DNA of 15,326 nucleotides from a bacterium (GCA_021813175.1 JAKALJ010000006.1:13016-28341), one strand, 5' to 3'. Positions 1 through 6,650 are shown, numbered from the stretch's first letter. Translations and numbers: made by a program. Notes: generated by a model from the letters alone, not told the origin.

Positions 1-3
1 GTT

Positions 4-864
4 ATGTCTTTTTTATCCGAAGCTAAAATAAAAGATTTGGAGCAAAAGGCAAACAGCATTCGGGAATCCATCATTAAAATGCTTCTTGCCGCCGGCTCCG
101 GTCACACCGCGGGGCCTTTGGGCATGGCAGATATCTTCACTCTTTTCTATTTCCACGTTCTCCGGCACGATCCGAGGAATCCTTTGTGGGAAGATCGGGA
201 CCGGGTGGTACTTTCAAACGGCCACATCTGCCCGGTAATGTATGCCGCCATGGCCCACTCCGGATATTTTCCGGTAGAAGAACTCTCCACCTTGCGCAAA
301 TTCGGCTCCCGACTGCAGGGGCATCCGCATCGAGAGTATATGCCATGGCTTGAAACCAGCTCCGGGCCTTTGGGATTGGGCCTTTCCCAGGCCGCGGGCA
401 TGGCTCTTTCCGACCGGATGGATAAAAAAGACGGAAAGAGATTCATCTATTGCTTTATGTCCGATGGAGAATGCGACGAAGGAAATACATGGGAAGGAGC
501 CATGTTTGCCGGAAAAAATAAGCTTCATAATCTGATAGCCATAGTAGATCGGAACAATATTCAGATTGACGGCTATACCGAAGAAGTGATGCCCCAGGAG
601 CCTTTCTCCGAGCGCTGGAGGTCTTTCGGCTGGCATGTGATTGAGATCTCCGGGCATGATTTCCAAAATATGAACGAAGCGGTGGAAGAGGCGCAAGCAG
701 TTTATGAAAAGCCAAGCGTAATAATCGCCCACACCATTCCCGGCAAAGGGGTGAAGGAATTTGAAAGGGATTACCACTGGCACGGCAAGCCGCCGGACAA
801 AGAGGAAGCCAAAATGGCTCTAAAGGAACTCCGTACTTTGGGAGGGAAAATCAAGAGCGAATAA
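4..864 (+). CDS. Transketolase, N-terminal (ThDP-binding) subunit
   Basis: This is the first half of a split transketolase. Transketolase moves two-carbon units between sugar phosphates in the non-oxidative pentose phosphate pathway, in the cytoplasm. The 286 residues correspond to the pyrophosphate-binding domain: GSGH at 31-34, GHPHR at 106-110, GLGLSQAAGMAL at 124-135, the diphosphate/Mg loop at 153-185 (SDGE, then NN at 184-185, then IQIDG) and a HWHG motif near 259-261. The usual GDG of the ThDP motif reads SDG here; the rest of the loop is intact. The ATG at 4 fits the family N-terminus, but only three upstream bases are visible, so its promoter is not seen. One nucleotide separates its TAA from the next ATG, so the two halves are almost certainly cotranslated and form one enzyme. 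The first-step alternative, a split DXP synthase or pyruvate dehydrogenase E1, fits less well. Confidence 0.93.
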   Translation: MSFLSEAKIKDLEQKANSIRESIIKMLLAAGSGHTAGPLGMADIFTLFYFHVLRHDPRNPLWEDRDRVVLSNGHICPVMYAAMAHSGYFPVEELSTLRKFGSRLQGHPHREYMPWLETSSGPLGLGLSQAAGMALSDRMDKKDGKRFIYCFMSDGECDEGNTWEGAMFAGKNKLHNLIAIVDRNNIQIDGYTEEVMPQEPFSERWRSFGWHVIEISGHDFQNMNEAVEEAQAVYEKPSVIIAHTIPGKGVKEFERDYHWHGKPPDKEEAKMALKELRTLGGKIKSE

Positions 865-865
865 A

Positions 866-1867
866 ATGCTGAACCCGAAATTAAAACTAAATCCGAAATT
901 ATTCAATGCTGATGCGGAACAAATTCCGATTCGCAGGGGCTTTGGCAGAGGACTTCTAAAGGCGGGCGAGCAGAACCAGAAAGTGGTAGCATTGTGCGCG
1001 GACCTTGCCGAATCCACTTTTATGAATATGTTTGCCGAAAAATTTCCGGAAAGATTCGTGGAAATGGGGGTAGCTGAGCAGAATATGGCTGCGGTTTCTT
1101 CGGGTATGGCCGCTATGGGCAAGATTCCTTATTGTTCCTCATACGCCATGTTTTCTCCCGGACGGAACTGGGAACAGATCCGCACTACTATCGCCTATAA
1201 CGATAGAAAAGTGGTGATCGCGGGCTCTCACGCGGGAGTGTCAGTGGGGCCGGACGGCGGGACTCACCAGGCCTTGGAAGATATTGCTCTCGTGCGCGCC
1301 ATGCCCAATATGGACGTGCTTTCTCCTTGCGACGCTCTGGAAGCGGAAAAGGCGACAATGGCCCTTGCCCACACGAAAAAGCCGGCCTATCTGCGTTTGG
1401 CGCGGGAAAAAACTCCGGTTATCACCACTCCGGAGACTCCTTTTGCCATCGGTAAAGCAGAAATTTTTTGGCTGCCGGATATAGGACTTGCCCAGGTGGG
1501 CATCGTTGCCACCGGCGCTTTGGTATACAGGGCTCTTTGGGCCTCCAAGGAACTGGAAAGGAAAGGAATCAAAACAAAAGTACTGAATCTTGCCACTATC
1601 AAACCGCTCCACAACGAAGCGATACTATCCTTAGCTAAAGAAACCAAGGCAATGGTCACTGTGGAGGAACATCAAATCATGGGTGGAGTGGGCAGCGCGG
1701 TGGCAGAAATGCTTTCACAGGAATATCCCGTACCGATAGAGTTTATAGGAGTGCGCGATCGCTTTGGCCAGTCTGGAGCTCCGGATGAGCTCATAGAACA
1801 CTACGGTATGGGGGTCTCGCATATCATGGCTGCGGTAGAAAAAGTATTGAAAAGAAAAAATACCTAG
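866..1867 (+). CDS. Transketolase, C-terminal (pyrimidine-binding) subunit
   Basis: This is the second half of the split transketolase, 333 residues. It carries the pyrimidine-binding domain with the catalytic glutamate in GVAEQNM (E71), followed by the substrate-side segment SVGPDGGTHQALEDIAL (126-142) and the C-terminal domain with VEEHQIMGGVGSAVAE (267-281) and FGQSGAPDELIEHYG (300-314). It works with the upstream subunit, which supplies the diphosphate site. The start at 866 is the only Met before the first conserved block (about residue 21); no Shine-Dalgarno lies at a normal distance, so translation probably couples to the upstream stop one base away. The first 13 residues contain a near-exact duplication (LNPKLKLNPKLF), which looks like a low-complexity extension. 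The TAG stop overlaps the end of the convergent small gene by four bases. Confidence 0.93.
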   Translation: MLNPKLKLNPKLFNADAEQIPIRRGFGRGLLKAGEQNQKVVALCADLAESTFMNMFAEKFPERFVEMGVAEQNMAAVSSGMAAMGKIPYCSSYAMFSPGRNWEQIRTTIAYNDRKVVIAGSHAGVSVGPDGGTHQALEDIALVRAMPNMDVLSPCDALEAEKATMALAHTKKPAYLRLAREKTPVITTPETPFAIGKAEIFWLPDIGLAQVGIVATGALVYRALWASKELERKGIKTKVLNLATIKPLHNEAILSLAKETKAMVTVEEHQIMGGVGSAVAEMLSQEYPVPIEFIGVRDRFGQSGAPDELIEHYGMGVSHIMAAVEKVLKRKNT

Positions 1868-2049
1868 ATATTTTCTATCAAACTAATCAGCTTTACCTTT
1901 ATTATTTCTTTGTCAACCCCATCTGCTTTCAGCAGGTCCAGCATTTTCTTTATGTCTTCTATTTTCCCGTCTTCTATCTCCCATTTTGTCTCGTGAGGAT
2001 GTTCCCCGGTTGTACTGGGTAAGCCACTCATTTCATATCCCTCTATCAT
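1864..2049 (-). CDS. Small hypothetical protein, 61 residues
   Basis: I do not recognise this protein. It has 61 residues, is charged, and looks mostly helical from about residue 23 on (WEIEDGKIEDIKKMLDLL and onward), with a polar N-terminus containing GEHPHETKW. There is no signal peptide or membrane segment. Its ATG is one base after the stop of the PfkB kinase gene, the same spacing as between the two transketolase genes and between the sigma factor and DUF5667 genes, which suggests translational coupling. It fills a gap that would otherwise be empty, and its stop overlaps the transketolase stop by four bases on the other strand. It has no Shine-Dalgarno, and it uses the isoleucine codon ATA heavily. 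It could be a chance open frame, but position and spacing argue for a real gene. Confidence 0.55.
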   Translation of the reverse strand: MIEGYEMSGLPSTTGEHPHETKWEIEDGKIEDIKKMLDLLKADGVDKEIIKVKLISLIENI

Positions 2050-2050
2050 T

Positions 2051-3073
2051 TTAGTTTATTTTTTTTATTTTATAATTTTCAGGCGCGGCCTGCAGGTATT
2101 CTAACAGTTTTTCTCGGGAGAGCAACCCGGCCTGGGCGCCTATTTTTTGTACCACAGACATAGAATTTATCGGTCCCCAGGCAAGAGCCTCAAGAGGAGT
2201 TTTGCCGAGGGCCAGAGCGGCGGTGAAAGTGCCGGAGAAAGCGTCCCCCGCGCCGGTGCGCTCATAGGGCGGAGCAATATCCGGATAGATGGGCATATAC
2301 CATAGTTTTCCATTTTGATATAGGTAGGCGCCTTTCGGTCCGTCCGAGATTACCACCATCTTCGGTCCGAGAATGGCTAGACCTTCAGAAAGAAGCAAGG
2401 GGTCCTCGCTTTTCGCGCCGAGAATTCGCTTTGCTTCCTCTAAATTGCAAAAAAATACTTCAGTCTGCTCATAGATATCCTTCAATTTTTCCACACCGAA
2501 TTCTATCTGGTAAGTTCCGGGCTGGAAAGCAAGCTTTATCTCCGGGTGCCGTTTGAGGTACCCGCTCATCTCCATATGAAAAGAAAGAGAATCTTCTCCA
2601 AGAGAGGAGAGATAAATCCATCGAGGCGAGGAGTAGAAGCTTGTCTCTTTGGTATCCGGCCATTCCCGTTCGTATGAGTGGTGTTTTATCAGAATAGTGC
2701 GGTCTACTTCGTACCACAACACATAATGATAGTTAGTCTGCTTGCCTTTTTCTATTTTAATAAAACTCCGGTCTACTTTTTCCTTTTCAAGTTGAGCTAG
2801 GCAGGCCAATCCGTTCTGGTCATCGCCGATATTGCTCACTAGGGCGGCCTTTAAGCCCAGCCGGGCTGCGGCTACGGCTGCGTTCGGACTGTTGCCCACT
2901 GCCGGGATCACATGCACGCTTTCATATGGAATTTTGTCTCCGAAACTCATACACAGCTCGCATTCCTCGGAATTCACTTTGCAGTTTATATGAGCGTCTT
3001 TGATCTTGATGAAGGCGTCGGTAACGATGTCTCCTACAGCCAGAAAGTCCAATTGTTTCTTTTCTTCCGCCAT
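2051..3073 (-). CDS. PfkB-family (ribokinase-like) carbohydrate kinase
   Basis: This enzyme should transfer the ATP gamma-phosphate to a hydroxyl of a sugar or nucleoside in the cytoplasm; the sequence does not fix the substrate. Counting from the ATG at 3073 (340 residues), VGNSPNAAVAAARLG (59-73) is the N-terminal PfkB signature, NIGDDQNG (81-88) follows, and RTGAGDAFSG (272-281) holds the anion hole and catalytic base D277. Cysteines at 31, 38 and 41 cluster in the lid region. A longer frame starting at 3109 exists, but a good extended -10 (TGCTATGAT) lies inside that extra stretch and ends six bases before the ATG at 3073, so the shorter start is preferred. The 61-residue gene follows one base downstream. 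Proximity to transketolase suggests pentose or nucleoside metabolism, but this is inference; ribokinase, adenosine kinase or fructokinase activity all remain possible. Confidence 0.88.
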   Translation of the reverse strand: MAEEKKQLDFLAVGDIVTDAFIKIKDAHINCKVNSEECELCMSFGDKIPYESVHVIPAVGNSPNAAVAAARLGLKAALVSNIGDDQNGLACLAQLEKEKVDRSFIKIEKGKQTNYHYVLWYEVDRTILIKHHSYEREWPDTKETSFYSSPRWIYLSSLGEDSLSFHMEMSGYLKRHPEIKLAFQPGTYQIEFGVEKLKDIYEQTEVFFCNLEEAKRILGAKSEDPLLLSEGLAILGPKMVVISDGPKGAYLYQNGKLWYMPIYPDIAPPYERTGAGDAFSGTFTAALALGKTPLEALAWGPINSMSVVQKIGAQAGLLSREKLLEYLQAAPENYKIKKIN

Positions 3074-3079
3074 GCTATC

Positions 3080-3088
3080 ATCATAGCA
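3080..3088 (-). promoter_or_regulatory. Extended -10 promoter for the PfkB kinase gene
   Basis: On the minus strand the sequence reads TGC-TATGAT, a TGn extended -10 with five of six TATAAT positions matched. Six bases (GATAGC) separate it from the ATG at 3073, so the expected transcription start falls on or next to the start codon: a leaderless mRNA. No good -35 is seen. The element lies in a perfect inverted repeat, TGCTAT-CATC-ATAGCA on the plus strand (3073-3088). Confidence 0.6.
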
Positions 3089-3166
3089 CGAGAGGGCCTT
3101 GAGTCCCAATTATAAATTTTTGCCACTGCAAATTAAGCAGATCGCCTTGAGCGGCAGAAATTATTT

Positions 3167-4366
3167 ATGCTCAAAAAAATATCGTGCCTGCGCTTTTTTT
3201 ACGTTTTGTTTTTTGTCTTTTTCTTCATTTTAGCTTTGCCCGAGCAGGGCTTGGCAACCTCGGGTGGAAATTCCTCCGTATTCATAAATGAGATTATGTA
3301 TGATCTGGACGGGGCGGATATAGACTGGATTGAAGTGTATAACAGCGGTTCTGCCGCCGTGGACTTGTCGCTTTTGCGCCTTCTGGTAAGCAATTCCGTA
3401 TCCAATCACGCTATTCGGCCATATTCCTCGGATTCGGCAATTCTTTCTTCGGGAGAATACGCGATAGTTGTGGACAATTCCCAGATTTCCGCCTTTATTA
3501 AAAAATGGGGAAACATCAAAAATATATTTGTCGCCAGTTTCAGTCTGCCGAACGTTTCCGGGGATCAGATTGCTACTATAGAGCTGAATGCCGGGGACAA
3601 AAACGCTCCCATAAACTCGGTAACATACGAAGCCCTGCTTGGAGCAAAAGGGGACGGGAATTCTCTGCAGCTTCTAGAAGGGGTCTGGAAAGGATCCGTT
3701 CCGACTCCGGGAGCGGAAAATGTTTTTATTTCCGGTTCAAGTTCTTCGGATAGCTCGGGGTCAGGAGCCGGCGGCGGTTCCCTCGGCCCAGGCGCCGGAA
3801 ATGCCGCGGAACCCAAAATCCAAGCTAAAATTCTTGCGCCAAACCGCGTTTTTGCCGGAGAATCGGCTCCTTTCCGGGCGGCTATTTTAGAAGATGCTAA
3901 CCCTGTGGTGCATTATGGAAAATATTATTGGAACTTCGGAGACGGATCGTCTCTTGAGGAAAATGGTTCTCCGGAAAAAATACTGCATTTGTATTCCTAC
4001 CCAGGCGACTATGCGGTGCAGCTGGAATATTTTCAGTCCGGCATAGTGTCGGGAGAGCCGGATTACTCCGCCCGAATGGAACTAAAATCCGTGCCGATGG
4101 AAATTTCCATAAAACCCATGGAAGAAGCGGAAACTCGAGCCGTAGCCCTCACCAACCAATCAGCTTATGAAATAGATATTTCGGGCTGGCGGCTGTTCTC
4201 CGGCCAAAAAGTTTTCATCTTTCCGCGAGGCACTATGCTTCTGTCTAAAAAAACAATTGCCGTATCTCCGGCAGTTACAAGTTTTTTACCAGAAGATAAA
4301 AATCTTAAACTTCTTTCAAACACAGGAAAAGTGGTGGCGGAACATTCAGAAACACTCGCTAAGTAA
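3167..4366 (+). CDS. Secreted surface protein with LTD-PKD-LTD domains
   Basis: A 399-residue exported protein. Residues 1-31 form a signal peptide (KK, a long Phe-rich hydrophobic core, then EQGLATS). A lamin-tail domain follows at about 38-187: VFINEIMYD, DWIEVYNSG, and the typical end WKGSVPTPGAEN. A Ser/Gly/Ala linker (189-214) leads to a PKD-type fold with YWNFGDGS (254-261) and LHLYSYPGDYAVQLEY (273-288), then a second, shorter lamin-tail-like domain at about 326-395 (TNQSAYEIDISGWRLF). Such domain sets are common in surface proteins of Candidate Phyla Radiation bacteria and are thought to mediate adhesion or matrix contacts; no enzymatic role is visible. No C-terminal membrane anchor or sorting signal is present, so the mature protein may be released or held non-covalently. 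The gene converges on the DUF5667 gene with 16 bases between stops and no convincing terminator. Its promoter is unclear. Confidence 0.88.
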   Translation: MLKKISCLRFFYVLFFVFFFILALPEQGLATSGGNSSVFINEIMYDLDGADIDWIEVYNSGSAAVDLSLLRLLVSNSVSNHAIRPYSSDSAILSSGEYAIVVDNSQISAFIKKWGNIKNIFVASFSLPNVSGDQIATIELNAGDKNAPINSVTYEALLGAKGDGNSLQLLEGVWKGSVPTPGAENVFISGSSSSDSSGSGAGGGSLGPGAGNAAEPKIQAKILAPNRVFAGESAPFRAAILEDANPVVHYGKYYWNFGDGSSLEENGSPEKILHLYSYPGDYAVQLEYFQSGIVSGEPDYSARMELKSVPMEISIKPMEEAETRAVALTNQSAYEIDISGWRLFSGQKVFIFPRGTMLLSKKTIAVSPAVTSFLPEDKNLKLLSNTGKVVAEHSETLAK

Positions 4367-4382
4367 GGAAAATCTTATCCGC

Positions 4383-5147
4383 TTAATTTGCCTCTTTTTC
4401 ACTTTTCGTTCCGTTCACCGTTTTGCTGGTTTCTTGGTTTATGCCCGAATCAGTCGGACTGGATGGCTGGCCGATGCCCGAATCAGTCGGGCTGGCGTCC
4501 TGGCCTATGCCGGAGTCAGTGGAGCTGGCCGCTTTTGCCTCAATCAATTTCCCGATCATATTCTCCCGCGCGGTAATGGAAGAGTTCAAATCCTTTTTGG
4601 CCTGCTCCGCCGCCTGCGGATTGTCCGCGTTTATTTTTTCAAGGTCGCTTTTTATTTTTTTCTTTTCCACCTGGATTTCGGAATTGGCGATGGACAGGTT
4701 TTCCGGAGTAACCCTGTTTTTCTTTACCAACTGTTCCAATTCGGTGAACCGCTCTTCTATGCGCCTTTCTCTCAGGGCTATTTTTTCCGCTGGAGTAAAA
4801 GCAAAAACGAGCAGTTTGTCTTCAATACCTTCTTTCAAATGAATCTTGATGGGATAGAGCCAGTCTCCGGGCAAGGCGCTGGCCGAAGCGTAAGTGAGTC
4901 CGCCTAAAACCAAAAGCAGGGAAAGGGCTGAAACAGCCACAGCTTTACCGATGGAGGCAAAAGAAAATCGGAAATAGGAAGGAACCCCGAAGCGCTTCCA
5001 GTAAGGAGAAGCTACCACTCCTTTTATGGGAGAAGTTTCGGCAGTTTCAATGAAGGCAAGCAGTTCACTTTTCAGGCGCGCCTTTTCGCCCTCCGTCATT
5101 TTGCTTCTCTTCATTCCTTCTATTAATTTTTGCATTTTATCCCGCAT
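4383..5147 (-). CDS. DUF5667 single-pass membrane protein, putative anti-sigma factor
   Basis: A 254-residue protein with a cytoplasmic N-terminus (1-65, with a charged helix RDKMQKLIEGMKRSKMTEGE that could contact the sigma factor), one membrane span at about 66-88, and an extracytoplasmic part that begins with the DUF5667 hallmark ALPGDWLYPIK (91-101). Next come charged helices likely to form a coiled coil (105-205) and a Thr/Ser/Gly-rich tail with three copies of an 11-residue repeat around STDSGIGQ (about 206-238). DUF5667 proteins in Patescibacteria and Actinobacteria often sit beside ECF sigma factors. Here the ATG lies one base after the sigma factor stop, so the two are cotranslated. 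An anti-sigma or envelope-sensing role is inferred from context and topology, not shown. No zinc-binding anti-sigma motif (HxxxCxxC) is present. Confidence 0.85.
   Translation of the reverse strand: MRDKMQKLIEGMKRSKMTEGEKARLKSELLAFIETAETSPIKGVVASPYWKRFGVPSYFRFSFASIGKAVAVSALSLLLVLGGLTYASASALPGDWLYPIKIHLKEGIEDKLLVFAFTPAEKIALRERRIEERFTELEQLVKKNRVTPENLSIANSEIQVEKKKIKSDLEKINADNPQAAEQAKKDLNSSITARENMIGKLIEAKAASSTDSGIGQDASPTDSGIGQPSSPTDSGINQETSKTVNGTKSEKEAN
4441..4539 (+). repeat. 3 x 33-bp in-frame tandem repeat in the DUF5667 gene
   Basis: Three consecutive 33-bp units start at 4441, 4474 and 4507, each beginning ATGCC(C/G)GA(A/G)TCAGT on the plus strand. The first two are close copies and the third is degenerate. 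They are a multiple of three and encode, on the minus strand, 11-residue units of the type PTDSGIGQxxS at the C-terminus of the DUF5667 protein. The repeat number probably varies between strains by slippage without breaking the frame. Confidence 0.85.
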
Positions 5148-5148
5148 G

Positions 5149-5670
5149 TTATTCGTTTTGGTCCAATATCTTTTTTAATTTTTCCACCGCCCGATGGATT
5201 CTGACCGACACGGCATTTTCGCTTTTTCCGAGCACTCGGGCGATGTCTTTGACGCTCATATCTTCCGCGAAGCGCAGGATGATTACCTCTTTGTATTTGT
5301 CCCCAAGCTGTTCTATGGTCTCGAGGGCCATTCTGGCTTCAAAGACATTTTCTCGCGCCGTGATCTCGCTTTCACCGCTCCATAATTCAAATCCGTCTTC
5401 TTTCATTCTATCCAGAGAATATGATTTTTTCTTCCGTCGTTCATCGATAACAAGGTTTCTGGCCACGCGGTAAAGAAAAGGCCTCAGGTTGTCAATTTTT
5501 CTTCCAGAAGAAAGGTATTCAGACGTTTTCACAAAAGTGTCCTGGGTTATATCCAGGGCTTTTTCCCGGCTGGAGGTATGGAAGTAGCAATACCGGAAAA
5601 TCGCGTCCGCAAACTGATCATACGCCTGCTCCAATATTTCCTTTAAATTTTTCTTCGTTACTTCTGCCAT
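5149..5670 (-). CDS. RNA polymerase sigma-70 factor, ECF subfamily
   Basis: A 173-residue alternative sigma factor with only regions 2 and 4, typical of the ECF group. Region 2 spans about 13-82: YDQFADAIFRYCYF, then DITQDTFVKTSEYL for core binding, and FLYRVARNLVIDERRKKK for -10 recognition. Region 4 spans about 113-168: LGDKYKEVIILRFAEDMS, then a helix-turn-helix in VKDIARVLGKSENAVSVRIHRAVEKL that reads the -35. It should direct RNA polymerase to a small regulon. It is followed one base downstream by the DUF5667 membrane protein, a likely partner or brake. A possible weak Shine-Dalgarno (AAAGGAAA) lies about 20 bases upstream, too far to be typical. A TATAAT on its strand at 5754-5759 could be its -10. 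It faces the CARDB-like surface gene across a structured intergenic region. Confidence 0.93.
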   Translation of the reverse strand: MAEVTKKNLKEILEQAYDQFADAIFRYCYFHTSSREKALDITQDTFVKTSEYLSSGRKIDNLRPFLYRVARNLVIDERRKKKSYSLDRMKEDGFELWSGESEITARENVFEARMALETIEQLGDKYKEVIILRFAEDMSVKDIARVLGKSENAVSVRIHRAVEKLKKILDQNE

Positions 5671-5753
5671 CTATGACGTTTAGCCGGTTTCCTTTCTTAC
5701 ATTTCTCTTGAAAACACAAGGTCTTTCTAAAATACTGCTTTCCTCTGCCTTCT

Positions 5754-5759
5754 ATTATA
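5754..5759 (-). promoter_or_regulatory. Candidate -10 (TATAAT) for the sigma factor gene
   Basis: The minus strand reads TATAAT here, 84 bases upstream of the sigma factor ATG. No TTGACA-like -35 stands at 16-18 bases, and no TGn extension is present, so the call rests on the perfect hexamer and its place in a divergent intergenic region. A second minus-strand TATAAT lies at 5819-5824, further upstream, so the real start is uncertain. Confidence 0.35.
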
Positions 5760-5770
5760 GGGTTTACCAT

Positions 5771-5798
5771 CGCGAAGGAAGAGGAACATTCTTTCGCG
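5771..5798. promoter_or_regulatory. Hairpin/inverted repeat in the sigma factor control region
   Basis: CGCGAAGGAA (5771-5780) pairs with TTCTTTCGCG (5789-5798) over ten positions with a single G-T wobble, leaving an 8-base loop GAGGAACA. It lies between the divergent sigma factor and surface-protein genes, just upstream of the candidate sigma promoter. There is no T-run, so a terminator is unlikely; a dimeric regulator site or an mRNA structure are options. The left arm contains CGAAGGAAG, which recurs exactly at 5840-5848. Confidence 0.45.
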
Positions 5799-5865
5799 GA
5801 GTCGCTGTCTCTGCTTAAATTATATACTATCTGCTTAGTCGAAGGAAGGCTTCCATGGAATTTTG

Positions 5866-5874
5866 TGCTAAAAT
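5866..5874 (+). promoter_or_regulatory. Extended -10 promoter for the 5888 surface-protein gene
   Basis: TGC-TAAAAT is a TGn extended -10 with five of six matches to TATAAT. It ends 13 bases before the ATG at 5888, giving a predicted leader of about 6-7 bases. It lies inside the longer reading frame that starts at 5855, which supports the internal start. Immediately upstream, where a -35 would be, is a nested palindrome GGAAGGCTTCCATGGAA (5844-5860). Confidence 0.55.
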
Positions 5875-5887
5875 TAATAGAACAAAA

Positions 5888-6643
5888 ATGAAGAACATAT
5901 CTTTGTTTTTCCTTGCTATCCTTGCCTTTGTTTTTTTGGGCGGATTTCCGCCGGCGCGGGCGCAAAGTAATGCGCCCGCGCCGGCCACTATAAACGCGCG
6001 AATATTGCCTACTGTCTGGTATTCAACTCTATCCGCGGTGCAAGGGGAGCAAATAAAAATTTACGCCGGCATTCAGAATAATTCCGGCAAGGATTTTAAC
6101 GGCACAGCGGATTTTTACATAGACGGAGCAAAGATTTCCTCTGTGCCGTTTTCCTCCAGCACCGGCACTCTGAAATATGTTGCCGCCGATTGGGTCGCGG
6201 AAGCAGGAGAGCATACGTCTCTAGTAAAGATATCTGCTTTACTTCAATCAACTGACAGCTTGATTTCCTACCAAAGCGATTTGTCCAATATAAATGTACG
6301 GAGAAAAATTACCATTCAGCCGAAAGAGAAGACAAAGGAGAATTTTGTTGATTCCGTTATTTCTTCAGTGGATAAATCTGCTAACGTTCTGGCAGACAAT
6401 CTCCAGTCGCTCAAAGTCTTGACGAAATCCCATCAAACACCTTCCGCTTCCGGTAAAAGTTCAGGGACAAATTCCCCAGCCACCTCCGCGATTTCCGGGC
6501 TTCTTGGTCCGAATGGAGGAGTAAACGCCGCTACCGGCGCTTTCAATTTACTTTTAGACGGCGCGGCGGCCCTGCTTAAAAACTGGAAACTGGCCGCCGC
6601 CGGCAGTTTGCTCTTGATACTCCTGTATCTATTCCTTAAATAA
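5888..6643 (+). CDS. Exported, membrane-anchored CARDB-like surface protein
   Basis: A 251-residue protein of unknown function. It starts with a clear signal peptide (MKNISLFFLAILAFVFLGGF, probable cleavage after ARA at 23-25). Residues 35-140 look like an Ig-type CARDB adhesin domain: INARILPTVWYSTLSAVQGE, IYAGIQNNSGKDFNGTADFYIDG, then a strand pattern ending NINVRRKITI. A Ser/Thr/Gly-rich stalk (about 150-232) leads to a C-terminal membrane helix (233-250) and a final lysine, so the domain should be displayed outside the membrane. The frame can be opened at 5855, but that start would precede the -10 and spoil the signal peptide, so 5888 is chosen. It is divergent from the ECF sigma factor gene and may be one of its targets; that is an inference from layout only. 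The next gene, ychF, has its own promoter. Confidence 0.8.
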   Translation: MKNISLFFLAILAFVFLGGFPPARAQSNAPAPATINARILPTVWYSTLSAVQGEQIKIYAGIQNNSGKDFNGTADFYIDGAKISSVPFSSSTGTLKYVAADWVAEAGEHTSLVKISALLQSTDSLISYQSDLSNINVRRKITIQPKEKTKENFVDSVISSVDKSANVLADNLQSLKVLTKSHQTPSASGKSSGTNSPATSAISGLLGPNGGVNAATGAFNLLLDGAAALLKNWKLAAAGSLLLILLYLFLK

Positions 6644-6650
6644 AGTTTCT

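Noticed and set aside
214..783. Minus-strand open frame of 189 codons opposite the transketolase N-terminal subunit
   Set aside because: Shadow of a strongly conserved gene; its translation shows no family features.
4364..4390. Possible bidirectional terminator between the convergent LTD and DUF5667 genes
   Set aside because: Only 3-4 bp complementary pieces (TAAG/CTTA, GGA/TCC) with uneven loops; no stable stem followed by a T-run.
4257..4907. Long plus-strand open frame (216 codons) opposite the DUF5667 gene
   Set aside because: It lies antisense to a gene with clear domain signature and operon context, starts inside the LTD gene, and its translation is a low-complexity Phe/Arg/Gly mix without recognisable motif.
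5819..5828. Overlapping TATAAT (minus) and TATACT (plus) in the sigma control region as extra promoters
   Set aside because: Neither has a TGn extension or a good -35, and A/T-rich stretches give such hexamers by chance; better elements exist for both genes.
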